A stretch of 64,000 bases of DNA, taken from contig JAULBX010013430.1 in NCBI GenBank assembly GCA_032358255.1, forward strand, positions 35,505 to 99,504, read 5' to 3'. The notes beneath the pieces were generated by a model. That model ran no database searches. It saw nothing but the letters and a program-made list of their open reading frames with translations, and had not been told where the DNA came from. The stretch comes from Heterotrichella gracilis. Its lineage: Eukaryota > Sar > Xanthophyceae > Tribonematales > Xanthonemataceae. Both the position numbers and the translations under genes were made by a program. Below are positions 23,268 to 34,508 of the stretch, piece after piece; position 1 is the stretch's first letter, and the number at the start of each line of letters is the position of its first letter.

Positions 23268-25242
23268 GGCGTGGGTGGGTGGGGTGGGGTGGTGGGTGCG
23301 TACCAGGCAAGGGGTGGTGGGGAGGGTGGGATGGACGGGTCTGAGCTAGCTATTCCTATAGAAGTGGGCGGTGGGTGATGGCTGTGGCTGTGGTGGTGGG
23401 GGCTGTGGTGGTGGTGGCGGCGATTGTGGCACCCCAAGTGACGGCTGCTAATTGCAAAAGGTTGATTGCTTACAGCCAGATAGCCCCCACCGGGTTTCTG
23501 GGTTGTTATTGATGCCCAGCAAACGTTGAAACCCCAGCCCAGGGTCATGCGTTGTCCAGACGTCCAAACCCTAAGCCAGGGTACTGCTGCCCAGCCGCAC
23601 GACCCGGGTGCATCACACCTTGAAGGAAGATCGTGCAGAGGCTCATAGTGAGCAGTGGGCGAGGATCATCACAGGGTGACGACCAGAGATGGCAGGCCCT
23701 GTGGGGGTTAGGGGGTGTTAACGAGGGTCTGAGATAGTGCTCGATACATGAATTCAATGCCGCATGCACTCCCTCACATAGTTACCACGCAGGAGGCTTC
23801 CATGTAACATCAACAGTTGGGACCTGATATCATGAGAATTGACCAGCCAGTGCCAGGCTGCACGGCAGTTCCACAGCTGTACAATAGCGCCTGAAGCTGT
23901 GTGAGATGGTGCCTCCACGGTGTGGAGAGGTATGCACATGCATGCATAGCATTGCATCCGGATCAGTGACACCTGGTGTGCCCACTGGGAGTCCCAGGTG
24001 CACTAGAGTCTGAGCTAAGTCTGAGGCTGTCCTGTGTGGCTTATTGGAAGCTGAACGCGCTGGAGGCCTCACCATGTGACATGTTTTGAAGGCGCTGCCC
24101 CACGATTTTGCTTGCTGGTAGTATTCGCCGGCAGACTTGTCGCTCCAAAGCTTGTGGGCTCCCAGGCTGCCTCCGAGGCACAGCTACGTGACCTTCCTAA
24201 TATGTGAGGCAGGTAGCCTGTATATGATGCTCTTAGAATAGGCTAAGCTAGGCTAGTAAACGAAGACGAGAGCCGTTAACTTAACGGCTGGTAGGAACCC
24301 GTCATGCATGTATATGTGTGTGACACCCCGGGCTCGCTGTGTGTAACACCCAGCCTACCAACTTAGACCCGACCGTGCTCAACCGAGTCCAGAATTCCAC
24401 GGTTGACAGTGACTGTGACAGTCGCGAACTTCAGTGTTATGCACGCTTAGCATAAGTCGGACTTCCTTCGTCTGTGTACACTGTAGTGACTGCCCCGCTG
24501 ATTATGATCGAGAACCATTTATGCTTGGTGGTCGTGTGACCAGTGACTGTGTGCTGCATGAACGCATGATCCCAGGGGAGCAGCATGCATCACTGCAGGG
24601 GAGGACTTCAGTGGCAAGCTTGCAGTTAATGGCTGTGGACCGCCGCCCGTCTGGTTGAACGCATACCCCCACCAAAGTGATCTAGCTCAATGCTCAGAGC
24701 TCTCAAAACAAGCCTTAGAGCCTTCTAACTGACAGTGTCAGGCTGTAAATGGTTACCGCTACCGTTGTTAACATGTGAATGAAGTACACCTCTCAGACTG
24801 TCAGTGAGCACGTATTGATTGCCAACTATCTGAGACACTAAGTCTACAAGGACTCAGTGAGTCGCATTGAGACACACAGTTTACAAGGACGATGCTCGAC
24901 ATTTGACAGCTGTGTGTCTGCTCTATGAACAAACCCAGGGTCTCACACTGCTGCTGGGGACTGAACCAAGTGGCAAGCCTCAGGGATGGCCAGCGCCTAT
25001 TAGTAATTGAGTGTAAACCCTCGCGTCAATCAGTTTAAAACCCTGCAGGAGGGCAGCCTCTGGACCGCTGTGGCACAACGCCCACACACACTGCGGCACA
25101 CCACGAGCCAGCAAGGTTGGAAAAAAAAACAGAACTGTCAGACACTGTCAGGTAGGGCATCAGCCCAGCTGGCGGCCAGTGGATACATGGCGTAAGAACA
25201 GCGAGCGGCCATGAAGTCCACTGTTAGGGTTATTGCCTAGGG
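23268..25242. other. Intergenic region between GT14 and the poly(A) polymerase
   Basis: About 2 kb with no supportable gene. It should hold the GT14 promoter (left end) and the 3' UTR of the polymerase (right end). It has a lower GC content than the exons. A short palindrome, AGCCGTTAACTTAACGGCT, lies near 24272-24290. The open frame at 24434-24658 shows no domain. Confidence 0.5.
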
Positions 25243-28200
25243 TTACCGCCGCATGCCCCGGCCATTACCCCTCCTGCCATACCCCCCGTGGCCACCACCC
25301 CTTCTCCCCTGGTCCCCACCCCACCCCCCACCGCCTCCCCTCCCTTCCCAGTGCCCCTCCCCCATGGGGTACTCTTCTTCATGATCCTCCCCCTGATCGA
25401 AAGCAATCGGTCGCTGATCAGGCGTCCAATGCACAGGCGGCGCCATCATCATGGGTGGGATGACTGCTGGTAACAAGGGGGGCGCAAGCAAGTGGGGCAA
25501 GGGGAAGACGGGAGCAACCGGGGGGAGGAAAATGGGTTGGAGTTGTTGGGGATAGCCCACTCCCTCATCCTCATACTCCCCCCACTCCTCCTGGTGGTGG
25601 GTGTAGGGGTGGGGATGGGGGTGGTGCGCGTACTCCCCTTCGTAACCTCCGCCCCCCCCCCCCTCCTCCTCCTCCCCCCACCCCTCCTGGTGGTGGTGTG
25701 GGCGGGGGGGGTACCCGCCGCGCGTGTACCCTCCATCCCCCCCCCCCTCCTCCACCTCCCATTCCTCATGATTGTGGCGAGGGAGGGGGTCGCGGTGGTG
25801 GTGGTGGTGGGTGGGGTGGTGGTGGCGGGGGCCGGCAGGGGGCGTGTCATGGTGGTAGTGAGCAGGGGGGGGAACCCGAGAGTGGCGCTGGTCCGGGTAA
25901 TACTTCTCCCTGAGATAGGGGGGGTGACCATCCTCCCTATTTTCTCTCCCTGCACGCAGCACGCATGGTAAGTAACATCGAATCAAATCAAACACGTTTT
26001 AGTATAAATCGAATAAACCACATTTAATGTATTCTAACGTAATGTGGGTGCTTCCTCCCCATTGGATCAGCCTAAACATAGCACACTTTTTCGATACTAA
26101 ATAACAACACGCTGGCAGCATAGAAAAACGATCAATACCCTTGGCTGCAAATGAAATCTATGGGCTGCAACCGCATGGGGCGCAATCTTCTGGGGCGGCA
26201 CGATAGCGGCATTCTGAACGTGTTGAATCTATCTCTTGGTGCCAAGAGGACTTTGCCCGTGCAATGTGGGTATGCTTGTGAGGAAAGGATGCAACACAGC
26301 ACATACAACACAAATCCTACACCAGGGCACGCTGGAGGGTTTAGGGTTTCCTCGCACCGGTGTCGTCCCCCCTCCGCCGTACATTCCTGTCTTCCCCGCG
26401 CCCCCCTTCTGACCGCCCCCGCTTCCCCCCTTCCCTCCCCCACCGTTGCTCCTCCTCTTCCCCCCCCCACTCCCTGGCGATGGCCTCATCAAAGGGGAAG
26501 AGGGCATCCAGCAGGCGGGAACCCTCAGCAGGGTTTCTAGGGTTTCTGGAGTTTGGGGTTTTCCCCCGCATGGCTTCTTCCAGGGCGTCGTAGGCGTTCT
26601 CAAAAGCGAATTTTACCTGCAGTGGGGATCACCAAAACATATTCATATTTCATGTTGTTTGGATCAAAAGGTGGCATCATGAACGTCTTTACCTAACCCT
26701 AGACCTGTCATCCTTTGCACATTTGTTGCTTACTGCAGTGTCTAGTTTGTGCTGTTTGATAGGGTTTAGGGTAGGTTGCCCTCACCGCCTGCATCTGGTG
26801 GGAGCCCACCGACACATCCCTGCCGGTCTGGGGATCCTCAATGCACACCCGCATCTCCAGTGCCTGACGCATCTCCTCCTGGGGGGACAGGGCCCGATTG
26901 CAGGGCAGGTCGGCTTTCTTCACAATGCCCCCCTTGCGCAGCGACACGGCTTGGTCCTGCGGGGTGTGGAGAGCGGGAGGGAGGGGGGGTGAGGTTGGGG
27001 GTGTGTAGCTGAGAGAGACGACGCAAAGGGTGTGGTTGGGACGGTTTCTCTTGTTCTCGATTCAGGGTGTGGGTTGAAGATGTGAATAGGGCTGCGGAGG
27101 GCATGCCGTCATTATTTCTGCTACTCCGTTATTCTGATGTTAAGACGCAGACCCATTTGCACTCAAATGGTCCGCAGAGTGAACTTAATTCACATATTAC
27201 ATGGCAAAACCCCATTATCTGATCATTCAAAACCCCCTTCCCATGCACTCACGTAGTAGTCAAAGTCCTTCCCAAATCGCTTGAAGAACCCCATCAGCAG
27301 CCTGCCCAGGTGGCGCGTGTCCATCCCCTTCCTCCCCTCCTCCTTGATGTGCGCAATCACCATGTTGCACACGCTGAAGCTGCCCAGGCCACCTGCAAAA
27401 GGGGTGGAATTAGGGTTTTAGGTTAGGGTTTGGTCTTAGGGTTTTGTGGCACCTGCCCTCCCCTCCTCCTTGATGTGAGCAACCACCATGTTGCACACGC
27501 TGAAGCTGCCCAGGCCACCTGCAGGGGGGCGGGGAGTAGGGTTTTGGTTAGGGTTTGTGTTAAGCGTTTTGGGTAGGATTTTATGATACCATGCTGCACA
27601 CGCTGAAGCTGCCCAGGCCACCTGCAAAAGGGTCGAATCAGGGGTTTTGGTTAGGGTTTGGTCTTAGGGTTCTGTGGCACATGCCCCTCTCCCCACCCCA
27701 CCCCACCCACCCCACGGCTACCAAGTCTCCAAGTATCGGCAGGCAATGACAGCAAGTACCCTGAATGTGACAACTCCCCTCCTGCCCCCATCCCCATCCC
27801 CATCCCCACCCACCCCACCCACTCCCACACCCACCCGTGGCCACGTCGTTGAGCCCCTTGTGCTTGAGGAATGTCTTGAGCAGCAGCACCAGGGGCCGCA
27901 GGGGGGGCAGCGCCGCCACCTGGGACTTCATGTACTCAGCTGCCTGCGGGCCCTGGTCGCTGGAGATGGAGATGTCGACCGGGATGCCCTCATGGGTCAC
28001 AACCTGGGACGGGGTTTTATTAATACTAAAAATGATAACAATTATTATGGTATCATGCTATTATCATTTCTACAAAACCAGAATATACCAAGATGCCTTC
28101 GGGGGTCACAACTTGCGGAAGGCGGGAAGACGGGTGGGCTGTGACTCTACAACCCACCATGCTAATCTGCTAAACTGGCTTTATCACTGGTACGTTTGTA

Positions 28201-29694
28201 CGTTTACCCTACCTTAAGCACCGGTATCCTTGCATGCCTGACGTTGAAGCACGAGGCCACCCCCCCCTGGGCCCGCAGGGTGCGCGCAATCTGATCCAGG
28301 AGCTGACCCACCTCCACTCGCTGGGAGGGGGTGTAGCCTGGGGAGGGGGTGGGTGGAGGTTAAACGGGAGTTTAACTGGGAGGTAACAAAGGGGTACACG
28401 TGTGTGGGACTGTACTACATGAGCATTATTGGCCTTGCCCTGGAGGAAGGAATGTGTGCGGATTCACTTGGCTGATGTTATAGGTAGCCTGCTGGGCACC
28501 AGGCATGGTTGTTGTGTTGATGGTGAGTGAACCAGGCGTGATGAGCGCACCATTGATAAGGGCGTGTGGCATACATTCATGGGTACATGTGATCTGCAAA
28601 TTACAACTACAATTACAACAATCCCGTCCACCCCACCCCCGCCCACACCCACCTCCATTTGCCGCGCTGGGCTGCTTCAGCCCCACCACCACCGCGTCTA
28701 TGTCTGACCAGTGCAGCTCCAGGCCCGCTGCGTGTGAGCCAAAGGGGAGCACGCGCAGGTTAGGTGAGGAGGGGAAGGTGTCCAGGCAGGCCTGGCGCAC
28801 GCGCTTCAGCAGCGCGCCACGTGTCGCCTGCTCCTTGTCCGAGCACCCTGCGGATGTAGATATCAAGGACATGGATGGCGCGTTGTAAATTTACCAAACA
28901 CACTCCATAACAGCGGTGTGGTGTGTGTGAGAGGATGCTATCAAGTTGAGAAAACTTTTTGCAACACCGGTCTTCCCCACTCATTTGCAGATCACGGGAT
29001 ACATGGGCCGCATCTACCTGGTTTCCCCTTGCTGTGTGTGAGCCAAAGGGGGGCATCTGCACATTCATTGAGGAGGGGAAGGTGTGCTAGCATGCGTGGT
29101 CCACTGCCGCGCTAATGAAGCATTATAACGGCATTAATCTACAGGAATCAATTCGCCGCTGGAGAGCGCAAACAAGGTCAGAGGGTTGGCCACCTTCAAC
29201 TTGAACAAGGTGAGAAAACCCTACAAATCCTTGTCAGGGTCTACCCATCTTCCACCCGCAGCACCCACTACCTGACCTCATTTACAGTCCCTTGCCTGGC
29301 CTGATGGATAGCCCAGGAGGGATGCATTCATCAATGCAATCACTAACAGAGCCACGCCGCTACACGCCATGCACTCCTGCCTTTCCCAAGCCGCAGCCAA
29401 GTGCTTGCTCAATGTAAACCTTTGTCTGGCCTCCCTCGCCTCCTGCCCCAAATTTCACTGTGAACCTGCAAACCCTAATAGGGTCTACCCACCTGCCAGG
29501 CGAACCAGCTCCCTGATCTCCTGCTGCAGTCGATCCTCCTGGCGGGAGGCCCCAGATTGATTTCCCCCTGGCGGGGGGTTGTAGGAGGGGATGCGTGCGC
29601 GGGGCGGCGCTGGGGAGGGGTCTGGTCGGGGGCGCTTGGGATCGGGAGGGCGGGAGTGTGATCCTGACGACCGCTCGCCTGCCCGGTGGCTCAT
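25243..29694 (-). CDS. TRF4/PAPD5-type non-canonical poly(A) polymerase
   Basis: Eight exons (29493-29694, 28653-28847, 28213-28337, 27835-28003, 27253-27392, 26786-26956, 26358-26616, 25243-25949) give 655 residues. The nucleotidyltransferase core shows LPFGSHAAGLELHWSDIDAV, with Gly104-Ser105 and the metal-binding Asp116 and Asp118. The third catalytic Asp is D184 in VDISIS. The PAP-associated region follows as LRPLVLLLKTFLKHKGLND, then GGLGSFSVCNMVIAHIKEEG and FFKRFGKDFDYY. The C-terminus is disordered and rich in His, Gly and charged residues, ending in an RGG-like tail (GYGRRGNGRGMRR) likely to bind RNA. TRF4-type enzymes add short A tails to aberrant nuclear RNAs for exosome decay (TRAMP complex); terminal uridylylation is a possible alternative. 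The N-terminus is basic and Pro-rich, consistent with nuclear localisation. Confidence 0.93.
27449..27628 (-). repeat. Two copies of the poly(A) polymerase exon 5 start
   Basis: Exon 5 begins with codons for GGLGSFSVCNMVIAHIKEEG (27330-27397). Upstream in the intron, 27449-27525 repeats this with its acceptor (reading GGLGSFSVCNMVVAHIKEEG), and 27586-27628 repeats a shorter part. The first copy even has a following GTGCC donor-like site. TTAGGGTTTTG spacers separate the copies. Confidence 0.85.
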
Positions 29695-31768
29695 GGTTGT
29701 GGTATGGGTTGGCGCGGTGTTGCTTGGTTTGTCAAGACGTTGGGTGTGTGTGCTGTGCTGTGGGCTGGTGGATGAATTGCTGGGGATTCTGGTGGGTTAT
29801 TCTGGTGGGTTATTGGGCGTTCTCGCTGACGCTTGTTGGCGCCATGCTATGTTATTGAGGGGGCATGCTCAGGCTATCTGCATAGAGGATACTGGCTTGC
29901 GGCTGGCTGGTGGACCACCGCTGGATGCACGCACATGACAGACCGCACGTCACTGCAAACTCGTGCACTCATGTACGGTATCACATGCGGTGCTGGTGAG
30001 TTGATGGGTGCACGCGTATGCAGAACGTACGTGCAAAGGTGGCCTGGGGCATGTTCTGCATGCCATATGCATGCACCCAGTGGCGCTGTGCATCCTGAGG
30101 CGATTGAACTGCTGATGTATGCAAGCAATTAAGAGGCGCAAGGCATGCACAGGCACACACACGTGACATACCGTATACTACTGCATCTATGGCTATGTGT
30201 GTCATATGCATGCACCACAGGGGCAGTGCATACAGCAGCGTTTGCGAGCTGCTAGCACGTGCATGCGTATGACATAGAGAACATCACTGCACATCCTGTA
30301 TGCCACACGCATGCACCAGAAAGGCGCAGATGGGTGCATGCACATGCCATACATTACAGCATGCATGCATATGCAACCATCTGTCGCCTGAAGGGGACAG
30401 CCGTGGACTATTCACACTACTAGAAAGCTCACTTGGATTCAATAGCGATGCTTCAAGCCCTGGACTGCTCGCCTGAAGCTCGAGTAATGGCAACAACGCT
30501 TGAAAGGACGAGGGCAAACGCAGGTTGGCAGGTCACCAGAGGGACCAGTATTTGGATATAGTTACTCAGCCCACGTTACCCTGTATGTTCAACAAGTGGG
30601 ATTGTCGTACTGTAAAGCCTGCACGCTGCTGCCCGTCCTGTTCCCCTTGGGTCAACCACAGTGGCCGAAGCGTGAACGCATGCATATGCAAATCGAGTGT
30701 TTACAGTCTTTTACCACCGTATGTTGTACAATACGTTATGCAACGACGTCTATTGGTACACCCCACGCCACATCTACGTACCCCCTCAAGGTCCCAGGCA
30801 GGCCTCTTACGGTACCGCCCCTGGCGGTGACGCCCCCTCGTGACATCCCCACCCCCAGCGACTCCCCTTGCTTACGCCATGGCGCGCCGGTTCGGAGCTG
30901 CAGCAGTCCACTTTCTAGTTGGCACGTGGACGCACGCGCATCCAGCAGGTTAGGAGTTTGCAAGTTGGCACTTATGAATCGAATGGTGCTGCAAGTTGGC
31001 ACTTATGGGTGGACGCAGAGGTTAGGTCGTGCAAGTTGGCACTTATGGGGGAGACTGGCTGCGGCACAAAGTGCTGCTGCAGCAGGTTAGTTGGCGCAAG
31101 TTGGCACGCTCGGCCAAACGTACAAATAGCTGGCGACACAGCGTATTCGCACCAACAAACTGCACCTCTCTTCTCTTCTCACGCTGTGTTCCTTCGCCGT
31201 TGTCCACTTCCCCGAACAACTGAGATCTGCAGGTGAGGCATCACTGGCTAGGCTTAGGGTGCACCCGGGTGGCACGGCATGCACATGTGCGCTCAGAGTC
31301 GGGCTCGAGCTATGCACGTAGAGTCCCTTGCATACCCAACTCTAGAACTCTTCAGCACCTTTGCCGATATATAGCTAGAACTTCTAGCTAGTAGAAGCCT
31401 GAACTGTCAAACCCCGTACACACCGAGTCTAGACTCTGGTACAGTCATGTCGTTGAACTGCCACAACCTGTTTGCACGATCCAGTACACGGCTTTGCAAC
31501 CACCCCAACTCGGCTTGTTATGGTCACTTGTTACTGTAGCCATGGCTGGCCATTGCTCGAACCCGTGTTGATTGTAGCAGTCTTCCTTGGAACCCCACCA
31601 ACCCTACTCCACCGTCGAGCATGGAACGCTGACCAAAGCTTTCGCGTCTCACCTCAAACCCTCGCACCTCGTTAACATACCCACGAAACGACCACCTCCT
31701 CCTGAAAACCTCTCCCACTTGCGCAGGTACCGCCTCCCCCTACAACCCCCGCCACCACCACCGCCACA
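29695..31768. promoter_or_regulatory. Divergent intergenic region, poly(A) polymerase and ferritin-like gene
   Basis: About 2 kb lie between two divergently read genes. The left half is rich in GCATGC/CATGCATA (RY-like) words, for example around 30066-30075 and 30357-30375. The right half holds the repeated GCAAGTTGGCAC motif described separately. No gene seen. Confidence 0.6.
30960..31107 (+). promoter_or_regulatory. Four copies of a GCAAGTTGGCACTTATG motif upstream of the ferritin-like gene
   Basis: GCAAGTTGGCACTTATG occurs exactly at 30960-30976, 30991-31007 and 31031-31047, and as GCAAGTTGGCAC at 31096-31107; a related TAGTTGGCACG is at 30916. Three of these are preceded by AGGTTAG. The cluster lies 660-810 bases before the ATG at 31769 and looks like a repeated transcription-factor site. 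Confidence 0.7.
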
Positions 31769-33686
31769 ATGGCATCCGCCTCCTGGGCCCTGCTGGGCTT
31801 CGCCCTCCTCCTCGCCGCCTGCGCGCCCCCCTCCGCCGCCGCCATCACCGACGTGGACATCCTCAACTTCGCCCTCAACCTCGAGTACCTTGAGGCCCAG
31901 TTCTACTCGTGCGCTGCGTTTGGCCACGGCCTCAGCGCCACCGACCGCGGCGGTGGCCCCGCCCCCAAGGGCTGCCAGAAGGCCAAGCTGTCTCCAAAGG
32001 CGCAGGTGAGTTGGTCAACTGCAACCTGTGAAGCACCTGTCGTCCGATGGTGCAGGACATTGACTGGCGTACATATGCATGGGTGGTGCGCACTGGCAGT
32101 CATGCACCAGGAGCGCGCACCCAGTTCTGACCCCCTTAGTTGTTCAGCTTTAGAGGTTTTACCGATGTAATTACACTTACACTGTGCCCACCCACCTCCT
32201 CCCACCACCTCCCAGCCCAACCTGCCCCATTGTCACCTAGCTATTGCCATATTTATTGCCAAGCATGCCCACATGGCCCAATACTACCCAGCATGCTCAA
32301 CATGGACCAATACTGCCCAATCGCCTGGGCTGTTGCATACCGCACCCACACTCTGCCTCTTCAGGAACTGACACCATCCAACTCCCTTGCAGGCCTACGC
32401 GTCAGAGATCGCCATCCACGAGATCACCCACGTCAAGTTCCTGAGGGCAGCCCTGGGCAAGGCCGCCATCCCCTCCCCACAGATCGACATCGGCGCCTCC
32501 TTTGCCGCCGCCGCCAACGGCGCCCTCAACACCACCCTCAAGCCTGCCTTCTCCCCCTACACCAGCGACATCACCTTCTACAGCGGCGCATTCCTGTTTG
32601 AGGACGTGGGTGCCACCGCCTACAAGGGAGCAGGTGGGCACCAAGACCCTCGTGCAAACCCTAATGTAAAACCTAGTGCAAATCCTGGTGCCTTGACAGT
32701 GTGTGTGCGTCTTGTCCCAAGTGTGTGTCCTGCCTACAGGCGATGCATTGTTTACAAGCCCACTTGTCTGCGTAGGGATTAGGGTTTAGGGTCAGGGTTT
32801 ACCGTTGACCAACCCATGTACATGCCTATGCTCTGGCCAGACCTAGATACGCACCACCCGAAACCCTTGCCAGCCGGTCCCAGTCCACCCTGTCTCACCC
32901 TCCCCGTTCACCCCGCCCCCTCCCCTTGCAGCCCGCCTGATCGCCAACAAAGACTATCTGGAGGCTGCCGCCGGCATCATGGCCACCGAGGCCTACCACG
33001 CAGGCGTGCTGCGCGCCCTGCTGTCATCCATGAGGGACACCAAGGTGCAGCCATATGGCGCAACAGTGGGGACCATCATCGGCGCCATCTCCGGCCTCAG
33101 GGACAGCGTGGACGGACCCAAGGTGAGTTGCAAAACCCTTGGGTAGGGTTTCGGTGGCTAGCCAGGGCGTTGGTCAGGCATGGTGCCGTCAGCTTGGCTG
33201 CAGGCGGTGTGAGCTGTGAGGGGCGTAGGGTGTAGGGCGTAGGGTGTAGGGTGTAGGGTGTAGGGTTCAAGGAGCCTCTCAACTTGTTTCACCTCTGCCT
33301 GGCAGACAATCCCTATCCGGTGTGCACTGCCACGCTGTACTTTTGCATGGCAGCCACCTTGCCAAGCACACCGCACCCTTCTGACACCGCTAATCAGCCA
33401 CCAACTGCTCGTCCAACTGCTTGTGTGGGTCAAGACGCTGACAGTATTTGTTCCATCGCTGCAGGACGATGACCTTGGCATCTATCGCTCCGTGGCTGAC
33501 ACCATCAAGACCTTCAAGTGGGCGGGTGCAGAGCCAGCAAAGTACATCCCCACCACCGTGCTGGTACCCACCGACTCCAACGCAATCGTCTTCTCCCGCT
33601 CAACCGCCCAGGTGCTCAAGATCGTGTACGGCAGCGCCAAGCCAGGGCTGTTCTTCCCCAAGGGGATGAACGGTAACATCAAGTGA
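31769..33686 (+). CDS. Secreted ferritin-like desiccation-related protein (PCC13-62 type)
   Basis: Four exons (31769-32005, 32393-32633, 32932-33122, 33465-33686) give 296 residues. A clear signal peptide (MASASWALLGFALLLAACA, cut near residue 25) is followed by the family hallmark ILNFALNLEYLEAQFYSCA, with Glu39 and Glu42 in the first ferritin-like helix. Helix 2 shows ASEIAIHEITHVKFLRAAL. Later motifs are FLFEDVGATAYKGA, AGIMATEAYHAGVLRALL and the C-terminal TAQVLKIVYG. Plant PCC13-62 proteins accumulate in drying tissue and have a ferritin-2 fold; metal binding is often assumed but not proven. Here the protein should enter the secretory pathway. A block of TAGGGTG repeats lies in intron 3 (33225-33270). 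Confidence 0.95.
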
Positions 33687-34508
33687 GGGGGTGTTGGGGA
33701 GGCTTTGCAAGCAGTTGCATCAAGGTTGTTGGGCCAACTGACCATCTGGGGCATTTTCAAGCTGGGATGTTGAACACACTGTAGTGTCAAAAGACATTCT
33801 GCTTTCTTGGCCCAGTTTCAAAAACTATATTGCTGTGGTGGATGAAAGATATTATCTATTTACTTGCTTATATTGGTTGATTGTTTGCAATCGCCTTGGG
33901 AGTGGTTGTCATTCTTTTCTGTGGGCGCTCAACCCATGTGCTGATTGGGGTTCAAGCATAGTGCATATCTATTCCACCTTGACTAGCTTTTCACCCGTTT
34001 TCAAGTATGGTTTGGGTTCTGCTGGGGTCTGCATAACATACTTTTCTTTGTAGTGTTGCATCAAGACATTGATTCTTTGCATCATCCTGTTGATTGATGG
34101 GGCCTTCCCCAGTCCCCAGCGCGTGTTGGCATTTGCCAGTTGCCACTGACAAGAGCCGTTACGAGTTGGAGTATGTGAACTTGTGCGAGTTTGTAACCTT
34201 GTGCGTGAAACTTTATCCAAGTGGGTGAGGCCCAGTGGGTGTGACACCACGTATCGTGGCTTGTTGACCAACAACTCCAAGTGAACAGGTGCCGTCGAAA
34301 GCCACGGGTGTGCAACCCTCGCATGCATGCATTCGCTTGCCAGGCTATCAAACCACTATGTCTAGTGTAACAGACCACTTCCCACCGCTATTACCCAGCT
34401 ACTTGGCTAATACTGCCTGAATACGAAACCTTGTGCAGCCTTTGGCCTTTCGGTGGCAGCTCAGCCCTCCGACTCTTTCCATCAGGGGTTGGCACTGCAA
34501 AGTGTCCA
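33687..34508. other. Intergenic region before the bZIP gene
   Basis: It contains the 3' UTR of the ferritin-like gene, which may extend to a TGTAA at 34366-34370, and the bZIP promoter. A TTGTGCAG acceptor-like site at 34431-34438 suggests a spliced bZIP 5' UTR. No gene seen. Confidence 0.5.

Noticed and set aside
24434-24658. Plus-strand open frame of 74 codons in the 2-kb gap
   Set aside because: No domain, no conserved motif and no splice context; it probably occurs by chance.
25492-25971. Plus-strand hydrophobic Val/Leu-rich open frame
   Set aside because: Antisense shadow of the His/Gly-rich last exon of the poly(A) polymerase gene.
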